Numbered from the stretch's first letter, positions 1 to 8,329 are shown. The stretch is 10,668 nucleotides of DNA from Flavobacteriales bacterium UBA3431 (GCA_002381225.1 DFSS01000019.1:12387-23054), one strand, 5' to 3'. Numbers and translations are program-made. The notes: generated from the sequence alone by a model not told the origin.

Positions 1-779
1 TCAAGGAAGGCGGTGATGCGGCGATCTGGATGGGGAGTGAACTGCGCGTTCAATTCGTCGATGTAAAAACGGCCACATTGCCACAAAATTTGGTGGCCCG
101 CGGCCATCCAAGTGGCTTCGGCCTCCCGCACAGCATGGTTGATGGCGCGGGCACCTTGGCTTCCGCCAAGGATGAGAATGAGGGGGCGGTTCGGATCAAA
201 GCCCAAGGCCTTTTTTGCGGCGGAGCGCTCGGATTCCGTCGGCGGATGGCTTGCCATGGCGGCTATTTCGGGGCGTACGGGATTCCCTGTTTGGAAGGTC
301 CGGTCGGCAGGGAAGACGCGCTCCATTCCCGGATACGCGGTGCAAATCGCGCGGGCGCGGCGGCTGACGAGGCGGTTGGTCCAGCCGGCAAACCCATTCT
401 GCTCTTGGATGAGCGTGGGGATGCCCAGGCGCTGTGCCATAAAGAGGGTGGGACCGCTGACATAGCCCCCTGTACCCAGGACGGCGTGGGGTTTTTGGGT
501 ACGAAGGAGGGCGCGTACTTGGGCAAGGCTGCGGATGATCTTGGCGGGAAGACCGAGGTTTTTGGCGAGGTTTTTCCGTTGAAAGCCCGCAATAGGAATG
601 CCGGTGATGGGATAGCCTGCGGCCGGGATGCGTTCCATCTCCATTCGGCCTTGGGCGCCGACGAAGTGGATTTCAGCATGGGGGTAGCGCGCTCGAATTT
701 CGTGTGCAATGCTGACCGCGGGGAAGATATGCCCCCCGGTTCCACCTCCGCTGAGAACGATGCGCACGGGATTAGGCAT
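1..779 (-). CDS. murG: MurG, lipid II-forming GlcNAc transferase (3' end cut by window edge)
   Basis: Transfers GlcNAc from UDP-GlcNAc to lipid I, making lipid II on the cytoplasmic face of the inner membrane (family knowledge, GT28). Reading the minus strand from the ATG at 779-777 gives 259 complete codons and no stop before the window edge. The family is usually about 360 aa, so roughly the last 100 residues lie outside. Visible motifs are the N-terminal glycine loop SGGGTGGHIFPA (residues 10-21), the second loop GTGGYVSGP (102-110), QEQNGFAGWTNR (125-136; usually HEQN, here Q replaces H), and the C-domain nucleotide-binding loop GGSQGAR (205-211). The start overlaps the ftsW stop by 8 nt, which suggests translational coupling. 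The first residues match the typical MurG N-terminus, so this start is well supported. The long open frames on the opposite strand here are shadows. Confidence 0.96.
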   Translation of the reverse strand, partial: MPNPVRIVLSGGGTGGHIFPAVSIAHEIRARYPHAEIHFVGAQGRMEMERIPAAGYPITGIPIAGFQRKNLAKNLGLPAKIIRSLAQVRALLRTQKPHAVLGTGGYVSGPTLFMAQRLGIPTLIQEQNGFAGWTNRLVSRRARAICTAYPGMERVFPADRTFQTGNPVRPEIAAMASHPPTESERSAAKKALGFDPNRPLILILGGSQGARAINHAVREAEATWMAAGHQILWQCGRFYIDELNAQFTPHPDRRITAFL

Positions 780-1944
780 CTTCCAAGGCGTTTAGGGATT
801 GAATCTCCTCGGCATTGGCTTGATCCATGTCGGCATCCATCGTTTCGCCGTCCCCTCGCCCGCGGCTGACGGAGAGGATGATGCCGATGGCCAGGCAGGT
901 CATCCAGATGGAGGAACCGCCGGCACTGACGAGTGGGAGGGTTTGGCCCGTGACCGGGAACAGGTTGACCGCCACAGCCATGTTGATCAAAGCTTGGAAG
1001 GAGATGGCAAAACTGAGCCCAATGACCACCAGGCGACCAAACAAATCGTGGGCCCTTCGAGCCACGCGGACCGAAGCCAACATGAACCAGAGGTACATCA
1101 GGAGCACGGCGGTGCCGCCTACGAGGCCATATTCCTCGACGATGGTGGCGTAGATAAAGTCCGAGTTGTTTTGGGGCAAGAAATGCTTGTGCAATCCCCG
1201 GCCAGGACCCATGCCTTTGACCCCGCCCTCCGCGATGGCCGTCATAGCCAGAGTCGTTTGGTAGGTGTCGTCCTCGTCCCCGCCTCCGACAAAGGTGTCA
1301 ATGCGCTCCATCCAAGTGTCCACGCGGTTGGGCATGGCCTCCGGAAAGGCTTTGGCGAGAGCAATGAAGAGGCCCAAAAAGACGATGCCTGTCCCCAAAA
1401 TTTTGCTCACATGCTTCAAAGGATAGCCTCCCACCGAGAGCAGGATCATGCTGTTGACGAAAATGAGGGCCGTGGTGGAGAAGTTGGCGGGGAGGACCAG
1501 GGCGCAAACGGCAAAAATGGGCCACAGGAGGCTTTTGATGGACGCCTTAAATTCCCATGGACCTTCGTGTTTGGCCAGCTTTCGGGCCAAATAAACCATG
1601 AGTGTGACCGCCGCCAAAGCACTGGGCTGAAAGGAAAGGCCAAAGACGTAAATCCAACGGGAGGAGTTGGCGCCTCCAATGGTTTGGCCCTGGGCGATGG
1701 TGAACGCGAGGAGGCCCAACGAAATCCAGAGCATCATGACAGAGAGGGGCCCGAAGAAGCGGTAGGGAACCCGGTGTGCACCTTGAGCAATGAGCAGCCC
1801 CAAGGTGATATGTGCCATGTGCATGTACACATTGGTGCTCGCACTGAAGACCGGAAGGAACGAGAACACCGCCAAGAGCAGCGTGATCATCCAGATCTGC
1901 GTGCTGCCTTGGAAATAGGTGGTAAAGCGTTCCATGGGGTTCAT
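772..1944 (-). CDS. ftsW: FtsW, SEDS-family septal peptidoglycan polymerase
   Basis: Polytopic inner-membrane glycosyltransferase that polymerises lipid II at the division septum with its partner PBP, here FtsI (SEDS family knowledge). The 390-aa product has about ten hydrophobic segments. Its hallmark region at residues 237-275 includes IAEGGVKGMGPGRG, LPQNNSDFIYA and EEYG. The Asp at 262 lies in the (H/N)(T/S)DFI motif, which in E. coli RodA and FtsW holds the essential catalytic acid. The SAGGSS motif near the C-terminus (340-345) is also typical. The tail after the last helix (about 362-390) is acidic and probably cytoplasmic. The N-terminus is short, with only about 15 residues before helix 1; a second Met at codon 4 is a possible alternative start. 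The gene starts 14 nt after murD and ends inside the murG start. RodA is the main alternative, but the dcw position favours FtsW. Confidence 0.95.
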   Translation of the reverse strand: MNPMERFTTYFQGSTQIWMITLLLAVFSFLPVFSASTNVYMHMAHITLGLLIAQGAHRVPYRFFGPLSVMMLWISLGLLAFTIAQGQTIGGANSSRWIYVFGLSFQPSALAAVTLMVYLARKLAKHEGPWEFKASIKSLLWPIFAVCALVLPANFSTTALIFVNSMILLSVGGYPLKHVSKILGTGIVFLGLFIALAKAFPEAMPNRVDTWMERIDTFVGGGDEDDTYQTTLAMTAIAEGGVKGMGPGRGLHKHFLPQNNSDFIYATIVEEYGLVGGTAVLLMYLWFMLASVRVARRAHDLFGRLVVIGLSFAISFQALINMAVAVNLFPVTGQTLPLVSAGGSSIWMTCLAIGIILSVSRGRGDGETMDADMDQANAEEIQSLNALEDA

Positions 1945-1958
1945 TGCGGAGGCGAGGC

Positions 1959-3305
1959 TTAGAGTTTGCGGACGGCGGCTTTGAATTGGAGGCCGCGGTC
2001 CTGGTAGTTTTGGAAGAGGTCAAAGCTGGCGCAGCAAGGGGAAAGCAAGACCGTTTCGCCTTTGGTGGCGTGGAGGTAGCTGGTGCGCACGGCGGCATCC
2101 ATGCTGGAAACCTCTTCGTACAACTCCACCCGGCCTTGGAAGGCCTCGCGGATTTTGGCGACGTCGGAACCGAGGGCGATGATGGCTTTGACTTTTTTCT
2201 CGACCAAGGCATATAGCTCAGAGTAGTCGTTGCCTTTGTCGACCCCGCCGAGAATCCAAACGACAGGCGTCTTCATGCTCTCCAAGGCATAGTAGGTGGA
2301 ATTGACATTGGTCGCTTTGGAGTCATTCACGAAATGAATGCCGTGGACATGGCCCACGCTTTCCATGCGGTGTTCCAACCCTTCAAAATGGGCGAGCGAT
2401 TCGCGCACCATATCGCTACGGACCTGGAGCAGTCGGGCGCTGAGGCCGGCGGCCAGGGCATTGTAGCTGTTGTGTTTGCCTTGTAAGGCGAGTTCCTCGA
2501 TGGTCATAGCTTCTTCAGGATGAGGGATAAGAGTAAAATGAGTACCCTCCGGATAGGCCCCGATCAAGGGCTTTTCGGCGGGTTCGGTGATATAAATGGG
2601 GTATTTCTGGGCCTTCACGCGACCGAGTTCGGCCACTGTGATGGGGTCTTCGGCGAAGTAGAGGAAGGCATCCTCTTCCGATTGGTGGGCGGTGATTTGG
2701 AACTTGGCGTTCGTGTAGTTGGCCAAGGTGCCATAGCGGTCCAAATGGTCCGGCGTGATGTTTGTCAAGACGGCCACGTGGGGCTTGAAGGTGGGGCAGT
2801 CCTCGAGTTGGTAGCTGCTGACCTCCAACACGTATATGTCCGCGGGATCGCCCAAGAGCAGTTTGCCGGCCCCGGTACCGATGTTGCCACCGACCCGTAC
2901 TCGGGCGCCACTCTGCTCCAGGATGTGGCCCAGCCATGCGGTGGTGGTTGTCTTGCCGTTGGAGCCCGTGATGGCGGCTACCCTTGCGCCCTTTGGGATG
3001 TTGCGGTAGAACCACTCGATGTCGGACCAAATTTCGACGCCTGCAGCTTTGAGCGCCTGAACGACCGGCAAGGCGGGCGAGATGCCCGGGCTTTTCACGA
3101 CCACCTCAAAGGCACAAAGGCGCTCGAGGTCGTGGCCACCTTCCTCAAAGTCGATGCCCGCGGCATGGAGTTCGGCCCGGTGCGCCTCGCCCAACTGCTT
3201 GCCCTCCGACAAGAAGCAGGGAATGCCGCGGTGCTTGGCAAGCAAGGCTGCGCCCACGCCGCTTTCGCCGCCGCCCAAGATGCCGATGGAAAGGGGATGC
3301 GCCAT
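1959..3305 (-). CDS. murD: MurD, UDP-MurNAc-L-Ala:D-Glu ligase
   Basis: Cytoplasmic ATP-dependent ligase that adds D-glutamate to UDP-MurNAc-L-alanine (Mur ligase family). The product is 448 aa, normal for MurD. The N-terminal Rossmann-like domain opens with GILGGGESGVG (8-18). The central ATPase domain has the P-loop TGSNGKTT (113-120), EVSSYQLE (161-168), NITPDHLDRYG (182-192) and a Lys at 201 that aligns with the carbamylated lysine of the family. The C-terminal domain has EHRME (311-315), NDSKATN (327-333), GGVDKGND (353-360) and the MurD signature LSPCCASFDLFQNY (421-434). The frame is open well upstream into mraY, but the ATG at 3305-3303 gives the proper N-terminus and shares one base with the mraY stop (TAATG), a typical coupling arrangement. 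Upstream residues in that frame do not resemble MurD. Stop is TAA. Confidence 0.97.
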   Translation of the reverse strand: MAHPLSIGILGGGESGVGAALLAKHRGIPCFLSEGKQLGEAHRAELHAAGIDFEEGGHDLERLCAFEVVVKSPGISPALPVVQALKAAGVEIWSDIEWFYRNIPKGARVAAITGSNGKTTTTAWLGHILEQSGARVRVGGNIGTGAGKLLLGDPADIYVLEVSSYQLEDCPTFKPHVAVLTNITPDHLDRYGTLANYTNAKFQITAHQSEEDAFLYFAEDPITVAELGRVKAQKYPIYITEPAEKPLIGAYPEGTHFTLIPHPEEAMTIEELALQGKHNSYNALAAGLSARLLQVRSDMVRESLAHFEGLEHRMESVGHVHGIHFVNDSKATNVNSTYYALESMKTPVVWILGGVDKGNDYSELYALVEKKVKAIIALGSDVAKIREAFQGRVELYEEVSSMDAAVRTSYLHATKGETVLLSPCCASFDLFQNYQDRGLQFKAAVRKL

Positions 3306-4531
3306 TAACGAAGCTTGAGGGTAATGAGGGTGAAAATGGCGAGGAAGATGCCGGTGATCCAGAAGCGAGTGACGATTTTGGATTCGTGCAGGCCCTTCTT
3401 TTGGAAGTGGTGGTGCAAGGGCGACATCAGGAAGATGCGTCGGCCTTCGCCGAACTTCTTTTTGGTGTATTTGAAGTAGCTCACCTGGAGGATGACGCTG
3501 AGGTTTTCGACGAGAAAAATGCCCGCCAAGATGGGAATGAGCAACTCCTTGCGTACTACAATGGCAAAGACCGCAATGATGGCGCCAATCGACAAGCTGC
3601 CGGTGTCGCCCATAAAGACCTGTGCGGGGTAGGTATTGTACCACAGGAAGCCGATGCAGGCTCCTAAGAAAGCCGCAGCGAAGACCACCAATTCGCCGGA
3701 ATTTGGGATGTACATAATGTCCAAATAGCTCGCGAAGACTACCGAGCCGCTGACATAGGCCAGGATCGCTAGTGTAAATGCAATGATGGCCGAAGTGCCG
3801 CCTGCAAGGCCGTCGAGGCCGTCTGTCAGGTTGGCGCCATTGCTCACTGCCGTGATAATGAAGATGACGACCAATATGAAGCCGATCCACGCCCATTCTG
3901 CACCACCGAGCCAATCGGTGAGATGCACGTAGTCAAAGGTGGCGTCCTTCAAAAAGGGAATGGTGGTTTTGAGGCTCTGTTCCGCCTGCCCAAAAACGGG
4001 AGCTTGCTGTGTGCTTTCCCCATAGAGGTTCGTCTGACGGGCGATGGGCACCTCTTCTTTCATGGTGACATCTGGGTGAAAGGCCAGAATGGCCCCGACA
4101 ATGATCCCCAAGGTGATTTGACCGATGACTTTGAAGAGGCCACGGAGGCCCTCTTTATTTTTCTGGAAGACTTTGATGTAATCATCCGCGAAACCGATGG
4201 CGCCCATCCAAATGGTCGTCAACAGGAGCAGCTGGATGTAGATGTTCCCGAGGTCGGCAAAGAAGACGACGGGGATGATGATGGCGGCCAAGATGATCAA
4301 ACCACCCATGGTGGGCGTCCCTTTTTTGGCCATTTGGCCCTCGAGTCCGAGGTCGCGAATGGTTTCTCCAATCTGCTGGGCACGAAGGCGTTCAATCAAT
4401 TGGCGGCCGAAGAGCAAGCTGATGGTTAAGGCGCCCAAGATGGCCATGGCCGCGCGGAAGGTCAGAAATTGGAAGAGTCCTGCGCCCGGAACATCCAAGC
4501 GGTCGAGGTAGGTGAAGAGTTCGTAGAGCAT
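3305..4531 (-). CDS. mraY: MraY, phospho-MurNAc-pentapeptide transferase
   Basis: Integral membrane enzyme that moves phospho-MurNAc-pentapeptide from its UDP carrier to undecaprenyl phosphate, making lipid I (family knowledge). The 408-aa product has about ten hydrophobic segments and all diagnostic motifs: KKGTPTMGG (69-77), FADDYIK with the catalytic Asp pair at 116-117, NGANLTDGLDGLAGG (231-245), MGDTGSLSIG (307-316) and SPLHHHFQKKG (370-380), with the HHH cluster at 373-375. It is about 48 residues longer than the 360-aa E. coli enzyme. The extra length is mostly a polar segment at about 152-205, between predicted helices 4 and 5 and so probably periplasmic; long MraY proteins of this kind occur in Bacteroidota. 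The gene begins 3 nt after the murE stop. There is no murF between them, unlike in E. coli. Confidence 0.97.
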   Translation of the reverse strand: MLYELFTYLDRLDVPGAGLFQFLTFRAAMAILGALTISLLFGRQLIERLRAQQIGETIRDLGLEGQMAKKGTPTMGGLIILAAIIIPVVFFADLGNIYIQLLLLTTIWMGAIGFADDYIKVFQKNKEGLRGLFKVIGQITLGIIVGAILAFHPDVTMKEEVPIARQTNLYGESTQQAPVFGQAEQSLKTTIPFLKDATFDYVHLTDWLGGAEWAWIGFILVVIFIITAVSNGANLTDGLDGLAGGTSAIIAFTLAILAYVSGSVVFASYLDIMYIPNSGELVVFAAAFLGACIGFLWYNTYPAQVFMGDTGSLSIGAIIAVFAIVVRKELLIPILAGIFLVENLSVILQVSYFKYTKKKFGEGRRIFLMSPLHHHFQKKGLHESKIVTRFWITGIFLAIFTLITLKLR

Positions 4532-4534
4532 GGC

Positions 4535-5998
4535 TTAGGCGTGGACGTCTTTAAGGGTGGATTTCAGTACGGCAACGTCATCAAAGGGATGCTTGACCCC
4601 CTGAATCTCTTGGTATTTCTCATGGCCTTTGCCGGCGACGAGGATGATGTCCCCCGGCTTGGCGTGCTGGCAGGCGAGTTTGATGCCCTGATGGCGGTCC
4701 TCCACGGTGATGCAGCGGCGCTTCTGAACGGGGTCCAATCCCGCTTCCATATCGCGTAGAATGGCTGCTGGCGCTTCACTGCGGGGGTTGTCGCTTGTCA
4801 GGACCACGTAATCGCTGAGGTCGGCGGCAATTTGGGCCATTTGGGGACGCTTCCCGGTGTCGCGGTCCCCGCCACAACCCACGACGGTAATGATGTGCTG
4901 GGGTCCTTGCCGGAAGGCTTGTAGGGTCTGCAGAACATTTTGGAGGGCGTCTGGTGTGTGGGCATAGTCGACAATGCCGACAATCTCCTGCGGGCCTTGG
5001 ACTCGTTGAAAGCGGCCATCGACCGAATGGAGGGCCGAAATACCCTGCAAGGCTTCGTCCGCGGGCATCCCTAAGGCCGTTGCCGCCCCAAAAATGGCGG
5101 CCGCATTGTAGGCGTTGAACTCACCAATCAAATGCATCCAGCATTCGCGTTGGTTCATGCTGATCAGGGTGCCATTGAGGTGGCTTTCGAGGACGCGCAC
5201 CTTGATGTCTGCGGCCCGACGAAGCGCGTAGGTGATGGGTTTGGCGGCACAATCGAGCAACATGGTTTCGCCGTGCTTGTCGTCGCTGTTGACCAAAGCG
5301 AAGGCCTTGGAGGAGAGTCCGTCAAAGAGCATTTTCTTGGCGGCCACGTAGGCGTCCATGGTCTCGTGGTAGTCCAAATGGTCCCGGCTGATATTCGAAA
5401 AAATGGCCCCGGCAAAAGGGATGCCCGCCACGCGTTGCTGGACGAGCCCGTGGGAACTCACCTCCATGAAGACCACCTTGCACCCTGCGGCGGCCATATC
5501 GGCCAAGTATTTTTGCAGAACCCAAGCATCGGGGGTGGTGTGCGTAGCAGGAAATTCCTTGCCGTGAATCACAATGCGCACGGTTGAAATCAAACCAGCC
5601 TTGACTCCCCGATGGGTGTAAAGCTGGTAGAGGAGGGTGGCCGTGGTCGTCTTTCCATTGGTCCCGGTGACACCGACCAACTGCATCTGCTCGGCAGGCC
5701 GGCCAAACCAATTGGCTGCCAAGAGGGCATACGCGTGCTGAGTGTTGGGAACCTGTAAATAGGTCACGTGGGGATGTAGGCTGTCGGGGAGTTCCTCGCA
5801 GAGAATGGCACAGGCCCCAGCATTCGCGGCGGCTTCGACAAAGTGGTGGCCATCTCGATGGGTGCCGCGGATGGCGACAAATAAGCTGGCCTTGCGCACC
5901 GCGCGTGAGTCACTCGTCACGGACTCAATGGCCACTTGGGTTGGTCCCACGACGTCTTGAAGGCGCAATCCGAATAGGATGTCTTTTAGCAGTTTCAT
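4535..5998 (-). CDS. murE: MurE, UDP-MurNAc-tripeptide synthetase (meso-diaminopimelate type)
   Basis: Cytoplasmic Mur ligase that adds the third stem-peptide residue to UDP-MurNAc-L-Ala-D-Glu. The product is 487 aa, the usual length. Motifs in order: N-terminal UDP-binding domain with SVTSDSRAV (27-35); P-loop TGTNGKTT (111-118); MEVSSHGL (178-185); SNISRDHLDYH (201-211); the Lys at 221 in AAKKMLF, aligned with the carbamylated lysine; DGRFQRV (327-333); VDYAHTPDAL (343-352); GCGGDRDTGKRP (374-385); and AGKGHE (455-460). The DNPR motif at 403-406 marks meso-diaminopimelate specificity in characterised MurE proteins, whereas lysine-adding enzymes carry a different residue in place of the Arg. 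This predicts meso-DAP type peptidoglycan. The start overlaps the ftsI stop by 4 nt (ATGA). Confidence 0.97.
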   Translation of the reverse strand: MKLLKDILFGLRLQDVVGPTQVAIESVTSDSRAVRKASLFVAIRGTHRDGHHFVEAAANAGACAILCEELPDSLHPHVTYLQVPNTQHAYALLAANWFGRPAEQMQLVGVTGTNGKTTTATLLYQLYTHRGVKAGLISTVRIVIHGKEFPATHTTPDAWVLQKYLADMAAAGCKVVFMEVSSHGLVQQRVAGIPFAGAIFSNISRDHLDYHETMDAYVAAKKMLFDGLSSKAFALVNSDDKHGETMLLDCAAKPITYALRRAADIKVRVLESHLNGTLISMNQRECWMHLIGEFNAYNAAAIFGAATALGMPADEALQGISALHSVDGRFQRVQGPQEIVGIVDYAHTPDALQNVLQTLQAFRQGPQHIITVVGCGGDRDTGKRPQMAQIAADLSDYVVLTSDNPRSEAPAAILRDMEAGLDPVQKRRCITVEDRHQGIKLACQHAKPGDIILVAGKGHEKYQEIQGVKHPFDDVAVLKSTLKDVHA

Positions 5999-7983
5999 CC
6001 GAGGTGCAATTCAATGGTTTTGTCCTGGCGCGTAGCCCGCTGTACGCGACCGTGGCCATGCAGGCGAATGCGAAATCCGTGCTCCTCGAGCAAAGCGATG
6101 GCGTCCGCGGCGGCCCATCCTGTGAGGTCCGGCATACGCCCTGCCTCCAGTGCTTGAATGGCGGTCTGGCGGCGCTGGGTCATGGTCTTTTGGGACTGAC
6201 TGTGCGACTTCTGAATGCCCTCGGCCCAGTATCCCGTGGCGGGGGCGGAGGTCTGAGGCGTCATGCGGTAGACGGCCATCGCTAGATCGCGGAAAACAGG
6301 GGCCGCCACAATATTTGCGTAGTATCCAACCGAAATGACCGGACGGTTAATGACCACAATGCAGGAATACATGGGGTTGTCTGCGGGAAAATAGCCGGCA
6401 AAGGAGGCTTGGTATCCACGGCTTTCAGGGTCCCAATAATTGAGCTGGCATGTGCCCGTCTTCCCGGCCATGCTCAGCGAATCGGTGTAGATGTTTTTCG
6501 CCGTACCCCGAATCACGATTTTTTCAAGCAGGTCTTGAATCTGCACGATGTTTTCCTTGGAAGCGATGGCGGGGTGGAGGACCCGGGTTTCGTAGGCGTC
6601 GGTGACGATGCCGCGATCCCGGGTGGCTTCCCAAAGAGAAGGGGCGACCATGGTTCCGTCGTTGGCAATGGCATTGTAAAACGTCAATGTTTGCAAGGGC
6701 GTTGAAAGCACTCCATAGCCGAAGAACATCCAAGGAAGCGTAGTGCCATACCAGTCTTTGTCCCCAGGCTTTGGAATGTGGGGCATGCTCTCACCTTTGA
6801 TTTGAATCCCGGAACGATCGGCCAAGCCAAGCTGGTACATGCGGTCAATAAAGGCTTCCGGATTCTTGGCGTATTTGGGATAGAGGGCTTTGACAATGCC
6901 GGTGTTGGAAGAGAGTTCCAAGGATCGACCTAGGGAAATTCGGCCATATCCTCCCCGGTGCGAATCGTTCACATTGCGCCCGTAAATCGTGTAGACGCCT
7001 GGCGAGGTGTCAATGATGTCCGAGGTGTCCACGGTGCCATCTTCTAGGCCGATGAGTACGCTGGCCACCTTAAATGTTGATCCCGGTTCTGTTTTTTCCC
7101 AAACCGCATAGTTGCGCAGCTCCGTGTAGGCTGAATCCCCAGGCACTTTGCCCAAATTGGCCATGGCCCGAATTTTCCCCGTTTTCACCTCCATGAGCAC
7201 GACGCAGCCATGATCCGCTCCGTATTTTTTGAGGGTGTACAATAAAGCGCGGTGGGCGGCATCTTGCATCCGGGCGTCCAGGGTCGTGATGATGTCTTGG
7301 CCGTTCTGGGGGTCGCGGGTGTAGGAACTCTCCATGGGCTTCCATTGGTTGCCGCCCAAGTTTTGCATCCAGCGTCGGCCGTCGTGTCCGCGCAGGGTCT
7401 CGTGGAAAGAGGCTTCGAGTCCGGCCGTCGCATCGGGTCGTTGGTAGCCTATGGTGCGCTCTGCCAGGCCGCCAAGGGGCATCAAGCGGGTAAAGCGCTC
7501 CTCGGCAATCAGGCCAGTCTTGAATTTACTCCCCGCGAACAAAGGGGTTTGAGCCACCTTTCGGTAATGTGAATAACTCAAGTTTTTGGCAATCAATGCG
7601 TAGCGACGTTTTCCATTGAATTGTTGGCGCAGGTAGCTGCCCCATTCGCTCGCAGTCCTTTCGGGCAGCAAGTGGGCGAGGGCCTTGGCGGTTTCGGCAA
7701 TATGGGCGTTCATCCGTTCGGCGTCCACCACAGCGGCATCCCAGCGCAGCTCGTACACAGGCATGGAGGTCGCAAGCAATTGCCCGTCGGACGAATAAAT
7801 GTTGCCGCGGCTCGCGGGAACCTGGCGCTCTTGGATGACTTTTTCGCGTGCAGCAGCCACCAAATCTGGGCCAAGTTTGAAGCTCACATAGTACAGTCGG
7901 CCCAGAATGCTAAAAGTTAACAGGCTGATGAACAGGACGAGGCCGGCGAGCCAACGGGTGCTTCGGGGATCAAAATCACTCAT
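5995..7983 (-). CDS. ftsI: FtsI/PBP3-type transpeptidase with C-terminal PASTA domain
   Basis: Class B penicillin-binding protein that cross-links septal peptidoglycan in the periplasm with FtsW. The 662-aa product has a short cytoplasmic N-terminus, one membrane anchor at about 12-33, a dimerisation/pedestal region starting near RQVPASRGNIYSSDG (53-67), and a transpeptidase domain. That domain holds all three active-site motifs: STFK with catalytic Ser302 and Lys305, SSN (358-360), and KTG (508-510, in MAGKTGTC). A C-terminal PASTA-like domain (about 617-661, starting MPDLTGWAAADAIALL) is linked by a Ser/Gln/Lys-rich stretch (about 590-608). E. coli FtsI lacks PASTA, but division PBPs of Bacteroidota and Gram-positives often have it. 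The start overlaps the ftsL-like gene by 8 nt and the stop overlaps murE by 4 nt. An elongation PBP2 is unlikely given the locus and the PASTA domain. Confidence 0.95.
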   Translation of the reverse strand: MSDFDPRSTRWLAGLVLFISLLTFSILGRLYYVSFKLGPDLVAAAREKVIQERQVPASRGNIYSSDGQLLATSMPVYELRWDAAVVDAERMNAHIAETAKALAHLLPERTASEWGSYLRQQFNGKRRYALIAKNLSYSHYRKVAQTPLFAGSKFKTGLIAEERFTRLMPLGGLAERTIGYQRPDATAGLEASFHETLRGHDGRRWMQNLGGNQWKPMESSYTRDPQNGQDIITTLDARMQDAAHRALLYTLKKYGADHGCVVLMEVKTGKIRAMANLGKVPGDSAYTELRNYAVWEKTEPGSTFKVASVLIGLEDGTVDTSDIIDTSPGVYTIYGRNVNDSHRGGYGRISLGRSLELSSNTGIVKALYPKYAKNPEAFIDRMYQLGLADRSGIQIKGESMPHIPKPGDKDWYGTTLPWMFFGYGVLSTPLQTLTFYNAIANDGTMVAPSLWEATRDRGIVTDAYETRVLHPAIASKENIVQIQDLLEKIVIRGTAKNIYTDSLSMAGKTGTCQLNYWDPESRGYQASFAGYFPADNPMYSCIVVINRPVISVGYYANIVAAPVFRDLAMAVYRMTPQTSAPATGYWAEGIQKSHSQSQKTMTQRRQTAIQALEAGRMPDLTGWAAADAIALLEEHGFRIRLHGHGRVQRATRQDKTIELHLG

Positions 7984-8329
7984 CGCCGGGCAGTTCTATG
8001 CGCTCAGGCGCACGGTGAGACGGGACCAAGCCCAATGCTTGGCTGCGTTGACGAACCGAGGATTCCGTTCCCATTTTCATGAGGTTGGATTTCGCCTCGA
8101 GGTACTCGCTTTCCAGTTCGTTCAGGTGTACCACTTTCTTGGATATCTCCTTGACCCGGGATTCGGCGCGGTGCGCTCCCCAGATTGCGATGAGGCTCAA
8201 CCCCGTCACATAGAGTGCAAACGGAAGGTTGCGAATGATGACGGGGTGGCCAATAAAGCTGCCCCGGAGGATTTCTCGGGCCGCACGGCCCGATTGCTGG
8301 AGGCGTTTCTTGGATACGCGGACGCTCAT
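7976..8329 (-). CDS. FtsL-like small bitopic division protein
   Basis: The 117-aa product has a basic cytoplasmic N-terminus (about 1-33, rich in Lys/Arg), one hydrophobic segment at about 34-51, and then a polar, heptad-like stretch (about 53-87) likely to form a periplasmic coiled coil. After this comes RQRSQALGLVPS (93-104), which resembles the short conserved motif found after the coiled coil in FtsL/DivIC proteins. Size, topology and position between rsmH and ftsI all match FtsL, the scaffold that joins FtsB/DivIC and FtsQ to activate FtsW-FtsI. Sequence identity in this family is very low, so the call rests on topology and context. The 4-nt ATGA overlap with rsmH and the 8-nt overlap with ftsI indicate coupled translation. 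The Bacteroidota form is often annotated as an FtsL-like putative cell division protein. Confidence 0.85.
   Translation of the reverse strand: MSVRVSKKRLQQSGRAAREILRGSFIGHPVIIRNLPFALYVTGLSLIAIWGAHRAESRVKEISKKVVHLNELESEYLEAKSNLMKMGTESSVRQRSQALGLVPSHRAPERIELPGDE

Noticed and set aside
30..869. 279-codon open frame on the plus strand opposite murG
   Set aside because: Antisense shadow of MurG; low-complexity Gly/Ala-rich product with no motif and no promoter or start context.
799..1962. 387-codon open frame on the plus strand opposite ftsW
   Set aside because: It is exactly antisense to a clear FtsW, its product is rich in Gly/Asp/Glu/His with no recognisable domain, and such frames are expected opposite GC-rich codons.
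1547..2212. 221-codon minus-strand frame overlapping the murD end and ftsW start
   Set aside because: Same strand but a different frame from murD and ftsW; Pro/Ser/His-rich nonsense composition, explained by frame-shifted reading of the two real genes.
2520..3308. 262-codon plus-strand frame opposite murD
   Set aside because: Antisense shadow of a MurD with all its motifs intact; no domain seen.
3306..3914. Upstream extension of the murD frame into mraY
   Set aside because: The extension is out-of-frame reading of mraY and is His/Arg/Pro-rich. The MurD fold begins at the ATG at 3305, which is coupled to the mraY stop.
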